A DNA stretch of 64,000 nt, from assembly GCA_965145485.1 (NCBI GenBank), contig CBCTCU010000006.1, positions 1 to 64,000 on the forward strand, written 5' to 3'. Source of the stretch: CABQCM01 sp965145485 (GTDB taxonomy: Bacteria > Bacillota > Clostridia > Oscillospirales > Acutalibacteraceae). Positions 22,810 to 32,525 of this stretch are shown one piece after another; position 1 is the stretch's first letter; each line of letters starts with the position of its first letter. The notes beneath the pieces are model-generated. The model made no database searches. It saw only the letters and a list, made by a program, of their open reading frames with translations, and was not told the origin of the DNA. The translations under genes and the position numbers were made by a program.

Positions 22810-24228
22810 TCAGTCTACCACACACAGCTTGAGCATGTCGGAGGATTTGTCCAGCGTCAAATCGGTTCCCGAAACGAGCACAATGGTATCCCCTTTTTGA
22901 ATCTTGCCCGAAGCTACGGCCAAATCAATCGAATAGCGCAGTAGCTGCTCATGCGTCGCCTGTTCGCACGCCTTGACCGGGGTGATTCCCCAGGCAAGAT
23001 TCAGCTGGCGCAGCCCCTCCTCGCTGACGACAGTAGCGATGATATCGCAGGCCGGCCGGTATTTTGAGATCAGGTCGGCCGTTTTTCCGCTACGGGTCAC
23101 GACCAAGATGGCCTTCGCCCCCAGGTTGTGGGCAGCGTCGCAGGCCGCAATGGCAATGGTGTTGGGAAAATCGGTCTTAAAATGCAGCCGCCGGGAGGCA
23201 AATATTTCTTTATAGTCAATCGACTGCTCGGTGCTCAGCGCAATCTCCGCCATCGTCGAGACCGCCTCCAACGGATAATCCCCCATCGCAGTCTCACCGG
23301 AAAGCATGATAGCGGTGGTGCCGTCGTAAATGGCGTTGGCAACATCCGAGATTTCCGCGCGGGTGGGCCGGGGATTGTGGGTCATCGATTCGAGCATCTG
23401 GGTGGCGGTGACCACCGTTTTGCCCCGGCTGTAGCACCGGTCGATGAGCTGCTTTTGAATGGCGGGCAGCATCTGATAAGGGACCTCAACCCCCATATCC
23501 CCCCGCGCGACCATGACGCCATCGCTCAAGTCGAGGATTTCATCAAAATTATGAATTCCCTGCATATTTTCAATTTTTGCGATGCATTGAATGTGCTCTC
23601 CCCCGCACGAATGAAGGAACGAACGAAGCTGACGCATATCGTCGGCCGTGCGGACAAAGGAAGCGGCGACAAAATCGACCCCCTGCTCTACCCCAAAGCG
23701 CAGATCGCTGCGATCGGTATCGCTCAGATACGGCATATCAATCGGGACATTGGGGATATTCACGCTTTTGTGGTCGCTGACGCGGCCGCCGTTGATCACC
23801 TGGCAGACCACGTCGCCCCCCTGCAGGGAGCTGACCGACAGCTCGATCCTACCGTCGTCGATGAGGATGCGCGTGCCCGGACCGACGTAGCTCGCCAGGC
23901 GTTGGAAGGTGATGCCGACCTTATCCTGCGTTCCGACGCACTCCTCGCAAGCGAGGGTAAATTCCTGCCCTGTTTGGAGATCAGCGTAGTGATTTTGGAA
24001 GGTACAAAGGCGTATTTCCGGACCTTTGGTATCGAGCAAAATGGCCACCGGATGGCCGAGCTCATCGCTCGTCTTGCGGACGGTCTGTATGCGCAGGCGC
24101 TGCTCCTCATGGTCGCCATGGGAAAAATTCAGCCTGGCGCAGTCCATTCCCGAGAGGATCAGCTTTTTGACCATCTCCTCGCTGTCCACAGCCGGCCCGA
24201 GCGTACAGATAATTTTTGTTTTTCGCAT
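22810..24228 (-). CDS. pyk: pyruvate kinase
   Basis: The 472-residue protein is pyruvate kinase, converting phosphoenolpyruvate and ADP to pyruvate and ATP in glycolysis. Motifs include RKTKIICTLGPA at the N-terminus, ARLNFSHG, ILLDTKGPEIR, the active-site IAKIENMQGI, VARGDMGVEVPYQMLP and ATQMLESM. It is the short form without the extra C-terminal PEP-utiliser domain found in many Bacilli. The ATG at 24228 follows AGGAGG by 7 bases. It appears monocistronic, with a terminator just past the stop. Confidence 0.97.
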   Translation of the reverse strand: MRKTKIICTLGPAVDSEEMVKKLILSGMDCARLNFSHGDHEEQRLRIQTVRKTSDELGHPVAILLDTKGPEIRLCTFQNHYADLQTGQEFTLACEECVGTQDKVGITFQRLASYVGPGTRILIDDGRIELSVSSLQGGDVVCQVINGGRVSDHKSVNIPNVPIDMPYLSDTDRSDLRFGVEQGVDFVAASFVRTADDMRQLRSFLHSCGGEHIQCIAKIENMQGIHNFDEILDLSDGVMVARGDMGVEVPYQMLPAIQKQLIDRCYSRGKTVVTATQMLESMTHNPRPTRAEISDVANAIYDGTTAIMLSGETAMGDYPLEAVSTMAEIALSTEQSIDYKEIFASRRLHFKTDFPNTIAIAACDAAHNLGAKAILVVTRSGKTADLISKYRPACDIIATVVSEEGLRQLNLAWGITPVKACEQATHEQLLRYSIDLAVASGKIQKGDTIVLVSGTDLTLDKSSDMLKLCVVD

Positions 24229-24406
24229 TCGACTACCTCCTGATGGGGACTGTTCAAAAGCTTATTCTCTATCTTAACCATCTTAATCATACATCATCAT
24301 ACCGGCCGGATGCAATCCTCATTTTTGACCAAAACGCAGGGCGCCGGCAGGATAAGATTGGACACAATTTACCGGATATTTCCCGCGATTCCTTTCCAAA
24401 TATCTC

Positions 24407-24435
24407 TTTTCAAGCATGCCGAAATATGCTATAAT
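24407..24435 (+). promoter_or_regulatory. promoter for the rlmB leader
   Basis: TTTTCA (24407-24412) and TATAAT (24430-24435) are 17 bases apart. The start of rlmB is 270 bases further on, leaving a long leader. Confidence 0.6.
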
Positions 24436-24441
24436 TTGAAA

Positions 24442-24598
24442 TAATTGATCGCACCTTCCACCTGCCAGAGAAACGGCGCCGTAAAACGGTAGCCCTTGGA
24501 TTGGCCCATGGCTTGTTCGGGTATGCTTTGCCATACGCCTCACGGCCACTTTTCATCTCTCATCCGTTTTCTAGGATAAGGGCCGAACATTTTTTCAG
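24442..24598 (+). other. long leader or small RNA ahead of rlmB, with terminator-like end
   Basis: Downstream of the promoter lie several hairpins (ACGGCGCCGT; GGTATG/CATACG-type at about 24517-24532) and finally CGGCC (24543-24547) with GGCCG (24581-24585), followed by AACATTTTTTC. This could be a roughly 155-base small RNA or an attenuator in the rlmB leader. I could not match it to a known family. No gene of normal length fits the 476 bases between pyk and rlmB. Confidence 0.3.
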
Positions 24599-24704
24599 AT
24601 GGTTGGATTATCAGCCCGTAGGGCAGGCTGTCTCGGATATCCACAGGATTCCGACGCAAAGAGGCAGATGGAAGGTATCCTAATTTTGACCAGCGAGGAG
24701 AAAT

Positions 24705-25466
24705 ATGCAAGCGAAATACGATTCATCGGACCAGGCTCTGATCTACGGGAGGAATCCGGTATTGGAGGCGCTCAAAGCCAACCGCCCGGCTGACTGCCTG
24801 CTCATGGTGCGGGGGGACCGGTCGGGATCGATCGGCGCGATTGTGGCGTTGTGCCGGCAGGCCGGCATCCCAATCAAAGAAAGTACTCCTCAGAAGCTCG
24901 ACACGCTTACCGGGCATGCGAACCACCAGGGGGTCGTGCTGCAATGCGCGGCGCATTCGTATGCTTCGCTCGACGATATCCTCTCCAAGGCGAGGGACAA
25001 AAACGAGCCCCCGTTTGTGATCGTCTGCGACCGGTTGGAGGATCCTCACAATCTCGGCGCCATCATCCGCTCGGCCGAGGCGGCGGGCTGCCATGGCCTG
25101 ATTGTACCAAAGCGGCACTCGGCGGCGCTGAGCATGGCGGTTGCCAGGACGGCGGCCGGCGCTTTGGAGTACCTTCCGGTGGCGCGGGTAGCCAACCTGG
25201 CCTCTACGCTCGATCAATTGAAAAAGCAGGGTTTTTGGATTTATGGGGCGGATATGGATGGGCAGCCCTGGTGCAAGGTGGATTATTCCGGGGCGGTCGC
25301 TTTGGTCATCGGCTCGGAGGGCAGTGGCCTGAGCCGTTTATGCCGCGAAAAATGCGACGTCATCGTCTCCCTTCCCATGCAAGGCAAAATCAATTCCCTC
25401 AATGCGTCGGTGGCCGCCGGAATTTTAATGTATGAAGTCGTCCGGCAGCGCAATCAACTCGCTTAA
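24705..25466 (+). CDS. rlmB: 23S rRNA (guanosine-2'-O-)-methyltransferase
   Basis: This 253-residue SPOUT methyltransferase has the N-terminal substrate-binding domain (LIYGRNPVLEALKANRPADC) and the SpoU catalytic domain with the knot motifs CDRLEDPHNLGAIIRSAEAA, ALVIGSEGSGLSRLCREKCD and MQGKINSLNASVAAGILMYE. RlmB methylates G2251 of 23S rRNA in E. coli. The start follows GCGAGGAGAAAT. The next gene begins 17 bases after its stop, so both are co-transcribed. Some members of the family modify other rRNA or tRNA sites, so the exact target is not certain. Confidence 0.92.
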   Translation: MQAKYDSSDQALIYGRNPVLEALKANRPADCLLMVRGDRSGSIGAIVALCRQAGIPIKESTPQKLDTLTGHANHQGVVLQCAAHSYASLDDILSKARDKNEPPFVIVCDRLEDPHNLGAIIRSAEAAGCHGLIVPKRHSAALSMAVARTAAGALEYLPVARVANLASTLDQLKKQGFWIYGADMDGQPWCKVDYSGAVALVIGSEGSGLSRLCREKCDVIVSLPMQGKINSLNASVAAGILMYEVVRQRNQLA

Positions 25467-25483
25467 GAAAGGATGTACCCGTC

Positions 25484-28255
25484 ATGGCCAATTCGGTGAA
25501 AAATGCGGCTGGCGAATGGAGCCTGGATGAAATTCTGGCTGATGTGCGCAGGATGCGGGGGAACGCGCCCTCGCCATCCGGGATATCCGCGAGCGATCCG
25601 GTCGACCAAATTCTCGCCGAACTGCATGCAAAACCGGCAGCCTCTACATCCAAAAGCCGCGCGCAGGGCCACACGCACGCCCGGCACGCCGCAGCTTCCA
25701 CACCGGCCCGGCAAGCCTCGCATGCAAGCTCGAACGCGGACATTGGCGTTGAAAGGCACAGGCAGCCCGCCTCCTCCCCCCGCGAAGAAAAGGCGGACGC
25801 ACAGCCTTTTTCGACGCAGCAGCACAAACGTCCCCCCATCCCCCAGCCGGATTTACAGCCGGCTGCCAAGCGCCGGGAAACTGTCCATGCTGCGGTTCCC
25901 ACCCCCTCCTCCCGTCCGGCGCCGCAAAACGCGGATAAGGCCGCAGCGCCGGTACCCGCCCATCGCATCACGCGGGAGGAGATCCTGCACGACATCCCCC
26001 CCGCCCCCGCGCCAGGTAAAAAGCGCGCCAACACGATTTTCGAGGAAATGAAACGGCAGGCCGCCAAAGCCCAGCCGGATGAGCAGCCCCAAGAGGACGT
26101 GATTGACCGAAAGCCAAGCGCGCCAGCCCAATCCGACCGGGCGTTAGAAAACAAAGAAGCTATGTCCGCTCCGGCCGGGAACGCCGGGCAAGCTGCGGAA
26201 AGAAATGCCTTGGATACTGCCTCTACCAGGGTCGACATTCCCCTCTTTTCCTCTCGATCCAAGCAGGAAAAAACGAAAATATTATCACCTAAGAAGGAAA
26301 AGTCCAACCGCACGGTCGACGGCTTTACCGGCCAGGTGCCCCTTCCCGGTTTTGACGAGAAGCCCGCCGCTTCCGACCGACGGCAGGACGATATATGGGA
26401 AAAGCAGTTGCGCGAGGCCCGGTCCAAACGGATTCAGAACTTTGTGCTGTCCGGCCAGGAGGAAGAAAACGAGCCGGAGGAAAACCTCGAAACCACAGAC
26501 GATGACGACAAGGTGGTCATCGACGACTATGAGAGTTTAGCCGACGCGCCTGTTATTCGAATGGATTTGTCATCCCGCCGCCGGTCGGTTGGCCTGCGTC
26601 TGGGGGTGACGCTAGTGGCTGAAGTGGTTTTGCTTGCGCTGAGCCTGCACACCCTATGGATTCCTGATGTTCTCGGCAACGTGCTGACCATACCGGTGAA
26701 ACTGGTTGTCAACGCGCTGCTGACCGCCGGGGTTATTTTAATCAATGCCTCCTCCTTTTTCGGCGGGCTGGGCCGTCTTTTCCGCCTGAGCGCCGACCTG
26801 GACACGGGTGCCGCGGTTGCTCTTTTTGCTGCTCTGCTGCACAACGTCGTCATGCTATGCGTCAGTGACGCTTTTGCCGCCTCGGGTCTGTATGTATACA
26901 ATGCGGTGGCCGTCCTGGCCATGGTTTGCAATCTCTGGGGTAAATTCAGCATGATCGCCCGCATCGAGCGCAATTTTGAGCTGGTGGGCAACGACGACCC
27001 CAAAAAAGCGGCGGTGTTATTGGAAAATTCGCAAAGCGCAGAGGAAATTGGCCATGGCGTCGCTTTTGGCGAACCGCTTGTCTGCTGTGAAAAAGATACC
27101 GTTACCATACGGCGTTTTCTCGATCACTCCTATGTGCAGGACCCGGCGGACGAATCGGCCCAGAGGCTCTCCCCCTACATGCTGGTGGCGGGGATCATTG
27201 GCGCGGTTCTGGCCTTTTTTGCCGCTCCCGACCGCTCCCTCTCCCTGATTTACGCCGTCACCGCTCTGAGCGCCGTCGCCTGCGTCTGCGTGCCGGCCGC
27301 TTCGCTGCTTGCCGGGAACCTCCCGCTAGGGCATGCCTGCCGCCGGCTGCGGCAACAGGGCGTTTTGCTCACCGGCTACGACGCCGTTTACGATTTTGCC
27401 TATGCCAATGTGCTGGCGGTCAACGCGAGGGATCTCTTTCCCAAGGGAACGATCGGCCTGCACCAGGTCAAAACCTTTGGTAATCAGTCGATTGACCGCG
27501 CCCTGCTGGACGCCGCCGGGCTTGCCATCGCGGCCGACGGCCCGCTTGCCTCAATTTTCGATGAGATCATCGAGGGGCAGCGCAATATCCTGCCGGAGGT
27601 AGACACGCTGGTATACGAAGAAAAGATGGGTATTTCGGGCTGGGTGTCGGGCAATCGGGTGCTCATCGGCAACCGGCTGTTGATGAAAAATCACGGTATC
27701 GCCCTTCCGGACGAGAACCTGGAGCGCAGGTTGTGTAAGCATGGGCAGCATGCGGTCTACCTGGCCACCAGGGGAAGCCTGTCGGCGATGTTCGTCGTCT
27801 CCTATCAAGCCGACGAAAGAATCGTTGAGGCGCTGCAAAAGGCTGTGGACAGCGGGCTGGGGATCGCGGTATACTCCTGCGACCCGAATGTTACGCCCGC
27901 AATGCTCGATCAGCTTTTCGGCGTATCCAAAAACGCCGTATCGGTCATGGGGGCGGCGGGGCGGCAAGCCTATCAGGAAGCAACGGCCGCCGAAGACAAA
28001 TGCGACGCCTCTCTCGCCTATATGGGGGGCGTGGAAAACCTGGCGGACGGACTATGCGCCTGCCAAAGCCTTTACCGTTCCATACGGCTGGGCAAGGGCA
28101 TCCAGATCGCCTTATGGGTGCTGGGCCTTGTACTGTCTCTGCTGCTGATTTCACTCAGAGGGCTGAGCCTGCTGAACATTGGTATTGTGCTAGCTTACCA
28201 GGGAATCAACATTGCTTTGACCCTGCTGCTCCCCGTCTTTTTCCGAAGCCTATGA
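25484..28255 (+). CDS. large membrane protein resembling a catalytically dead P-type ATPase
   Basis: The first 340 of 923 residues are Pro/Ala/Glu-rich and probably disordered, carrying three short related motifs (DEILADV at 15, DQILAEL at 41, EEILHDI near 165). Then come about eight membrane segments and a cytoplasmic part like the core of P1B ATPases: CVPAASLLAGNLPLGHACRR, GVLLTGYDAVYDF, and MGISGWVSGNRVLIGNRLLM like the nucleotide domain. The expected phosphorylation motif DKTGT is replaced by VNARDLF with Asn at 647, and no TGE actuator motif is seen. A pumping function is therefore unlikely. It begins 17 bases after rlmB. I infer a regulatory or scaffold role; the true function is unknown. 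Confidence 0.65.
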   Translation: MANSVKNAAGEWSLDEILADVRRMRGNAPSPSGISASDPVDQILAELHAKPAASTSKSRAQGHTHARHAAASTPARQASHASSNADIGVERHRQPASSPREEKADAQPFSTQQHKRPPIPQPDLQPAAKRRETVHAAVPTPSSRPAPQNADKAAAPVPAHRITREEILHDIPPAPAPGKKRANTIFEEMKRQAAKAQPDEQPQEDVIDRKPSAPAQSDRALENKEAMSAPAGNAGQAAERNALDTASTRVDIPLFSSRSKQEKTKILSPKKEKSNRTVDGFTGQVPLPGFDEKPAASDRRQDDIWEKQLREARSKRIQNFVLSGQEEENEPEENLETTDDDDKVVIDDYESLADAPVIRMDLSSRRRSVGLRLGVTLVAEVVLLALSLHTLWIPDVLGNVLTIPVKLVVNALLTAGVILINASSFFGGLGRLFRLSADLDTGAAVALFAALLHNVVMLCVSDAFAASGLYVYNAVAVLAMVCNLWGKFSMIARIERNFELVGNDDPKKAAVLLENSQSAEEIGHGVAFGEPLVCCEKDTVTIRRFLDHSYVQDPADESAQRLSPYMLVAGIIGAVLAFFAAPDRSLSLIYAVTALSAVACVCVPAASLLAGNLPLGHACRRLRQQGVLLTGYDAVYDFAYANVLAVNARDLFPKGTIGLHQVKTFGNQSIDRALLDAAGLAIAADGPLASIFDEIIEGQRNILPEVDTLVYEEKMGISGWVSGNRVLIGNRLLMKNHGIALPDENLERRLCKHGQHAVYLATRGSLSAMFVVSYQADERIVEALQKAVDSGLGIAVYSCDPNVTPAMLDQLFGVSKNAVSVMGAAGRQAYQEATAAEDKCDASLAYMGGVENLADGLCACQSLYRSIRLGKGIQIALWVLGLVLSLLLISLRGLSLLNIGIVLAYQGINIALTLLLPVFFRSL

Positions 28256-28397
28256 TGGGATGCCGGCACCGGCATCGCAAGACATAACCTGCGCAGCTTG
28301 AGAGGAACCGTCAGTTTCCGTCCTATGCCATCCCTGCGATAGGCGTATCCGCGGCTAGTAGTTTTGGAAACTGCCCTTATAAATTTGTGCATAACAA

Positions 28398-28426
28398 AAG
28401 AGCCGAGGCGGTATGCCTCGGCTCTT
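28398..28426. terminator. bidirectional terminator
   Basis: AAGAGCCGAGGC and GCCTCGGCTCTT form a perfect 12-base stem with a 5-base loop between the converging membrane protein and SH3/C39 genes. Confidence 0.8.
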
Positions 28427-28435
28427 CTACTAGAA

Positions 28436-29401
28436 TCAATAATAAAAATACTTGTAAAACACCGGATACTCGTTGAGCAAGTGCTGCAAAGTGGAGCGGG
28501 AATTGGAACCGGGATCACGGACCGTAAAGCCCGAGGCCGTCAAGGTATTCCCGCCGGTGTAACCGGATATCACAACCCAATGCTGGCTTCCGTTGGACTT
28601 TTTCGCTCCAAACAGGACCGGTTTGCCCTGCGCGAGCTGGTTGTAAATGCCCTGCAGATAATTGGAGCTGCTATAAACCACATGATAATCGCTCGGCCAG
28701 TAAAGGTCCCCCGACGAGGAATAGGTCAGCTGCTTGGACATGGCGTCGGGATAAATGGTCTTGCCCTGGCGGTAGGATTCCATGATGGCAATCGCCGTCG
28801 TGGTGCAGCCGATTTGGGCAATGGTTTTGCCGGAGTTGCCAATCAAAACATTGGCCCAGCGGCTGTCTGTCTGCTTATAATTGGGCAAATTCATCGAGAT
28901 CGGAGCATAAGCCGCACCGCTACCCGATAGGTATTGGCTGCTGACGTAACCGGTCTTGACCCCGTTGTACAGCACACGGCTCCACCCTCCGGAGGAGGAC
29001 AAGACCACAACCGTTTTGCCTTTGGCCAGGCTGCCGACGATCGAATAGGATGTGCCGGCCCCACTGCGCACGTTCAGATTGCCCGACTGGGTTTGTACCG
29101 TCGCCGCATAGCTCGATACGCTCTGAATGTAATCCGCATGGGAATAACCGTACCGGCCGTCGGCATATTCAAGATACCACCAGGAACCGGATTTGGATAT
29201 CAGGGTAACATAGCTTCCCTTGTTCAGGGAGGCAACGACCGACGAAGAGGTCGACGCGCTGCTCCTGACATTCAGCCTACCGCTTGAAGTAGCAACCAGG
29301 CCCGCCGTCGAACCGGATGTCGCCGCCTTCGCCGTACCGGTCAATCCAAAGATTCCGACACCGATGGCCAATGTCATCAGTAGCGACAAAATTCGTTTCA
29401 T
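28436..29401 (-). CDS. secreted protein with two SH3 domains and a C39-like peptidase domain
   Basis: The 321-residue product has a signal peptide (MKRILSLLMTLAIGVGIFGL, cleavage likely after AKA), two bacterial SH3 domains (GRLNVRSSASTSSSVVASL and GNLNVRSGAGTSYSIVGSL) and a C-terminal papain-like C39 domain with Cys in AQIGCTTTAIAIMES, His in SQHWVVISGY and Asp in FTVRDPGS. It is exported and probably acts at the cell wall, the SH3 parts binding peptidoglycan. The ATG at 29401 follows GAGGTGAAGAA; the upstream in-frame start has no site and no signal sequence. Whether it cleaves peptides or cell wall cannot be told. Confidence 0.88.
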   Translation of the reverse strand: MKRILSLLMTLAIGVGIFGLTGTAKAATSGSTAGLVATSSGRLNVRSSASTSSSVVASLNKGSYVTLISKSGSWWYLEYADGRYGYSHADYIQSVSSYAATVQTQSGNLNVRSGAGTSYSIVGSLAKGKTVVVLSSSGGWSRVLYNGVKTGYVSSQYLSGSGAAYAPISMNLPNYKQTDSRWANVLIGNSGKTIAQIGCTTTAIAIMESYRQGKTIYPDAMSKQLTYSSSGDLYWPSDYHVVYSSSNYLQGIYNQLAQGKPVLFGAKKSNGSQHWVVISGYTGGNTLTASGFTVRDPGSNSRSTLQHLLNEYPVFYKYFYY

Positions 29402-29775
29402 TTCTTCACCTCGATATGATTTGTCGATTGATCGGACAAGCGCATTATAACAGCGCGCCGGCATCTTGGCAATACTCCAAGTTCTGCAACCCCAACCATC
29501 CGTTTCCTTTCGCATCGCATGTCACGGCGTGAGCAATGCGCTTGGCGCTAGATTTTATACCGTCTTTTTGCATTTTAACATATTTTCCCTTTTGCTTTTC
29601 ATCAACTTACCTGTTTCACTAAACGAAAACAATAAATTTTATTTTTCTTTTATAAATTTAAATCAATATCGGTAGATTGCTCAAATCGGTCGGGGCCCCG
29701 CCATCTACGCAATCCTTTCTATATCGGTGAATGCAACCGCATTCGGATGGAAGGCGAAAAAGACAAGGATGGGAC
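29402..29775. other. AT-rich intergenic region
   Basis: Between the SH3/C39 gene start and the end of the histidine kinase gene, 374 bases are AT-rich and contain no convincing frame, RNA or terminator. The SH3/C39 promoter must lie here on the minus strand, but I could not single out one. Confidence 0.4.
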
Positions 29776-30987
29776 TCACACATGGATTGTGGACGATGCG
29801 AGCTTCTCGCGAAAGCAGGCCGTGACACGCGCACCCCCCTGCGGGCTATTTTCCAGAAGCAGTGCTCCTGAATGTTTCTCACATAGAATTTTACAAATAT
29901 TGAGCCCAATGCCAAAGTGTTCCTCCGGCGAGCTGCGATCGCTGCGAAAAAAGGGAGCGGATCCATTGATCAGCGCGGCGGGGGAGAAACCTGGCCCGTC
30001 GTCCGACACAATCACTTGAAGGCTGCCGGGTGTAGCGTGCAGAGCCATATGGATACAGCTATGCGCATACCGCAAAGCATTGGACATCAGGTTTTCGCAC
30101 ACCTGGCTGACTACCTCATCGTCGACATAGACCATGTCATCGGTACTGCTAGCCTCAAATTGCAGCTTTTGATCCCGGCAGAGGATTTGCGCGCAGCTTT
30201 GAATATCGGCAAACAACTGCTTCGCTTCCATGTACCGTCGCTCCACCGCAATGTCCTCCAGCTTTTGCAGCTGGTTCATTGCCGAGACATAACGTTCCAG
30301 CCGGGTGATATGGGAGGACATGGTTCGCGCTGTATCCAGCACCTTGTCTTTTGGATAGCGGTCCATGGGCAAATATTTCAGCAGCATGTCGTTGTATCCC
30401 TTCAGGACGGTCAAGGGCGTGCGAAGATCGTGGGAAAAGGCAGCGTTGAGCCGCTTGCGTTCCTCCATCTGCCGCCAAAGCTCGCGGTTGTTTTCCAGCA
30501 AGGCCGAACGCATGGATTCAAACGAATCGCACAGCCGGCCCAATTCATTCTTTGTCTCATATTCAATGGAAAAATCCAGATCATTGTACGCGATACGATG
30601 CGCCGCATCGTTTAAAATGTGGATGGGGCGGCGGAGCTTATTGTGATAAAACAACAGCCCGGCCGCCAGAATGCACCCGAAGCAGACAACGGGGATGCTG
30701 AGGATGCCGATGTCGTTGAACACCCGGTAGAGGAATCGATCCCGGTCGCTCATATTCCGTGCGGTAGCATCGTATATAATGACGTATTGATCGGTTTCGG
30801 CCAGATACTTTTCCTCGTAGCTGCCCTCATACCGGTCGATGAAGCGATCGCGCAGAGTGGTAATCGCCGCCCCCACCAGGGTCGAGGCAACCAGCGCAAC
30901 GATCAAGAACACCGTTACATAAAGCATAAAGGACACCTTGAGCGACAGGGCGCGGCGCGGCCGCTTCACCTTATCTCTTTTTTCCAC
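29776..30987 (-). CDS. sensor histidine kinase
   Basis: The 403-residue protein has two membrane segments (about residues 18-42 and 93-115) around a short extracytoplasmic loop, a HAMP-like linker, the phosphoacceptor segment NAAFSHDLRTPLTVLKGYND (His186), and an ATPase domain with NLMSNALRYA, VSDDGPGF and HFGIGLNICKILCEKHSG. It begins at a GTG that overlaps the response regulator gene by 22 bases, so the pair is co-translated. The loop is only about 50 residues long, so the sensor may detect membrane or cell-wall stress. Target genes are unknown. Confidence 0.92.
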   Translation of the reverse strand: MEKRDKVKRPRRALSLKVSFMLYVTVFLIVALVASTLVGAAITTLRDRFIDRYEGSYEEKYLAETDQYVIIYDATARNMSDRDRFLYRVFNDIGILSIPVVCFGCILAAGLLFYHNKLRRPIHILNDAAHRIAYNDLDFSIEYETKNELGRLCDSFESMRSALLENNRELWRQMEERKRLNAAFSHDLRTPLTVLKGYNDMLLKYLPMDRYPKDKVLDTARTMSSHITRLERYVSAMNQLQKLEDIAVERRYMEAKQLFADIQSCAQILCRDQKLQFEASSTDDMVYVDDEVVSQVCENLMSNALRYAHSCIHMALHATPGSLQVIVSDDGPGFSPAALINGSAPFFRSDRSSPEEHFGIGLNICKILCEKHSGALLLENSPQGGARVTACFREKLASSTIHV

Positions 30988-31649
30988 TTATATCCCACTC
31001 CCCAGACCGTCTCCACCAGACAGGGGGCTCCGGCGCTCGCCAGCTTGGAGCGTATGCGCCGGATATGCTCGGCGACCACGGCATTATCCCCCATGCTGTC
31101 GATCCCCCAGACGGCCTCGTAAATGCGTTCCCGGTCAAAAATTTGACCGGCGTTCTGGCTGAGCAGCTCTAAAATATCAAATTCCTTCTTGGCAAACAGG
31201 AGGGGCTCTCCCTTGTAGTAGACCCTGCGCTCGGTGTAGTCGATGGCGATATCCTGCCCAAAGCGTATTTTGGGCGACTGCCGCGTCCGACGCTCCCGCC
31301 GCAAATGGGCCTCCACCCGCGCGCCAAGCTCATCCATCGAGAAGGGCTTGACGATATAATCATCGCCGCCTGCGCCAAAACCTTTGATTTTATCCGCATC
31401 CTCCATCCGGGCGGTCAAAAAGAGAATAGGACAGGACACGAAGGCCCGAATGCGCTCGCACACCTGAAAGCCGTCGAGGCCGGGCATATTGACGTCGAGC
31501 AAGATCAGGTCGGGCTGCGTGGCCGCCTTGCGCATGGCCTCTTCCCCATTCAAAGCGCTTTCCACCCGATATCCCTGCATGGAAAAATAATCGCACAGCA
31601 ACCGTACGATGTCGATCTCATCGTCGGCAATTAAAATCCTTTCGTTCAC
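30966..31649 (-). CDS. OmpR family response regulator
   Basis: The 227-residue protein has a receiver domain (ILIADDEIDIVRLLCDYFSM, phosphoacceptor Asp in LILLDVNMPG, Lys in DYIVKPFSMDEL) and a winged-helix output domain (LLFAKKEFDILELLSQNAGQ and VVAEHIRRIRSKL, VWGVGYKW). The GTG at 31649 is chosen because GGGAGG stands 8 bases upstream; a GTG three codons earlier overlaps that site. It precedes its cognate kinase, overlapping by 22 bases. Regulated genes are not obvious from the neighbourhood. Confidence 0.93.
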   Translation of the reverse strand: MNERILIADDEIDIVRLLCDYFSMQGYRVESALNGEEAMRKAATQPDLILLDVNMPGLDGFQVCERIRAFVSCPILFLTARMEDADKIKGFGAGGDDYIVKPFSMDELGARVEAHLRRERRTRQSPKIRFGQDIAIDYTERRVYYKGEPLLFAKKEFDILELLSQNAGQIFDRERIYEAVWGIDSMGDNAVVAEHIRRIRSKLASAGAPCLVETVWGVGYKWKKEIR

Positions 31650-32457
31650 GACAGACACCTCCCCATGAAATAATATCCTGTTATCATCAACTTTTTATCA
31701 ACCTGCCCGGCCTGTGGGCGCTAGACGCGGACCAGCTTCTATTATAAGGCCCACTCCCCCGCTCCAATGATCTTTTTTGACAATTGCGCCTGGAAATTCG
31801 CGGACAAGCCCCCCGGGAACAGAAGCCGATCAAGCCATTGGGCAAAGCAAGCCCAGGGGAATCTGATTGCCGCCTTATTCCTACCATGCATGCCTAAGCT
31901 GCCGAGAGCCGAAGCCGATATGCCGATAATGTACCGGCACAGCGGCTTTTCCCTTTTTTACCCTGGTGTGCGTCAGTACATCTGCGGCCTCTAAAGCAAA
32001 AAATCCATCCGCGCCATCCTTTTCGGTGCGCGCAGTTTTCAGCGAGAAGGTTTTCATGCAGGCAAGGCATATATTTACAGTTATACTGCCGTATGGCAAA
32101 AATTTTAACGTAGTCCGTGCGGAAAGCAGCCGCTGAAAACCAATATTGCGTTCGGCTCCCGGCAGCTTAGCCATTTTGCCCCCGCCCTTCAACGGAATAG
32201 AGCGCGTGAATACAAGGGAAAATGGTTGCGTCCTATGGTGCCCTTGGGGCTTCCATCGCCAACGCATGCAGCGAAAGAATCTCTCCTGCAGGTCAAATTT
32301 TTTGTTCACACCAAAGGCCGCCTGCCGTGGAAACGGCTACAGAGCATTCGCGCGCACCATGCGCGGATGGACTGGAAAGGGAGAAAACCCCTTTTGTCGG
32401 TTTTGTCAAAATCTAAAAAATATCGCGGGCACGATTTATATTCTTACACCAAATCCA
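31650..32457. other. intergenic region of about 800 bases without recognised gene
   Basis: This gap separates the divergent response regulator and GH28-like genes. Several short frames exist on both strands, but none has a ribosome binding site together with a recognisable family. No strong hairpins, tRNA or repeats were noted. It must hold the leftward promoter of the two-component system. Confidence 0.4.
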
Positions 32458-32486
32458 TTGACTTTTTCCGGCCTTTATGATATCAT
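32458..32486 (+). promoter_or_regulatory. promoter of the carbohydrate/glycyl radical enzyme cluster
   Basis: TTGACT (32458-32463) and TATCAT (32481-32486) are 17 bases apart, 40 bases before the first gene of the cluster. The overlapping ATGATATCATAAT is partly palindromic and could be an operator. Confidence 0.65.
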
Positions 32487-32525
32487 AATGTCCGTACATA
32501 TTAGCCGACTGGAGGGACTCACACA

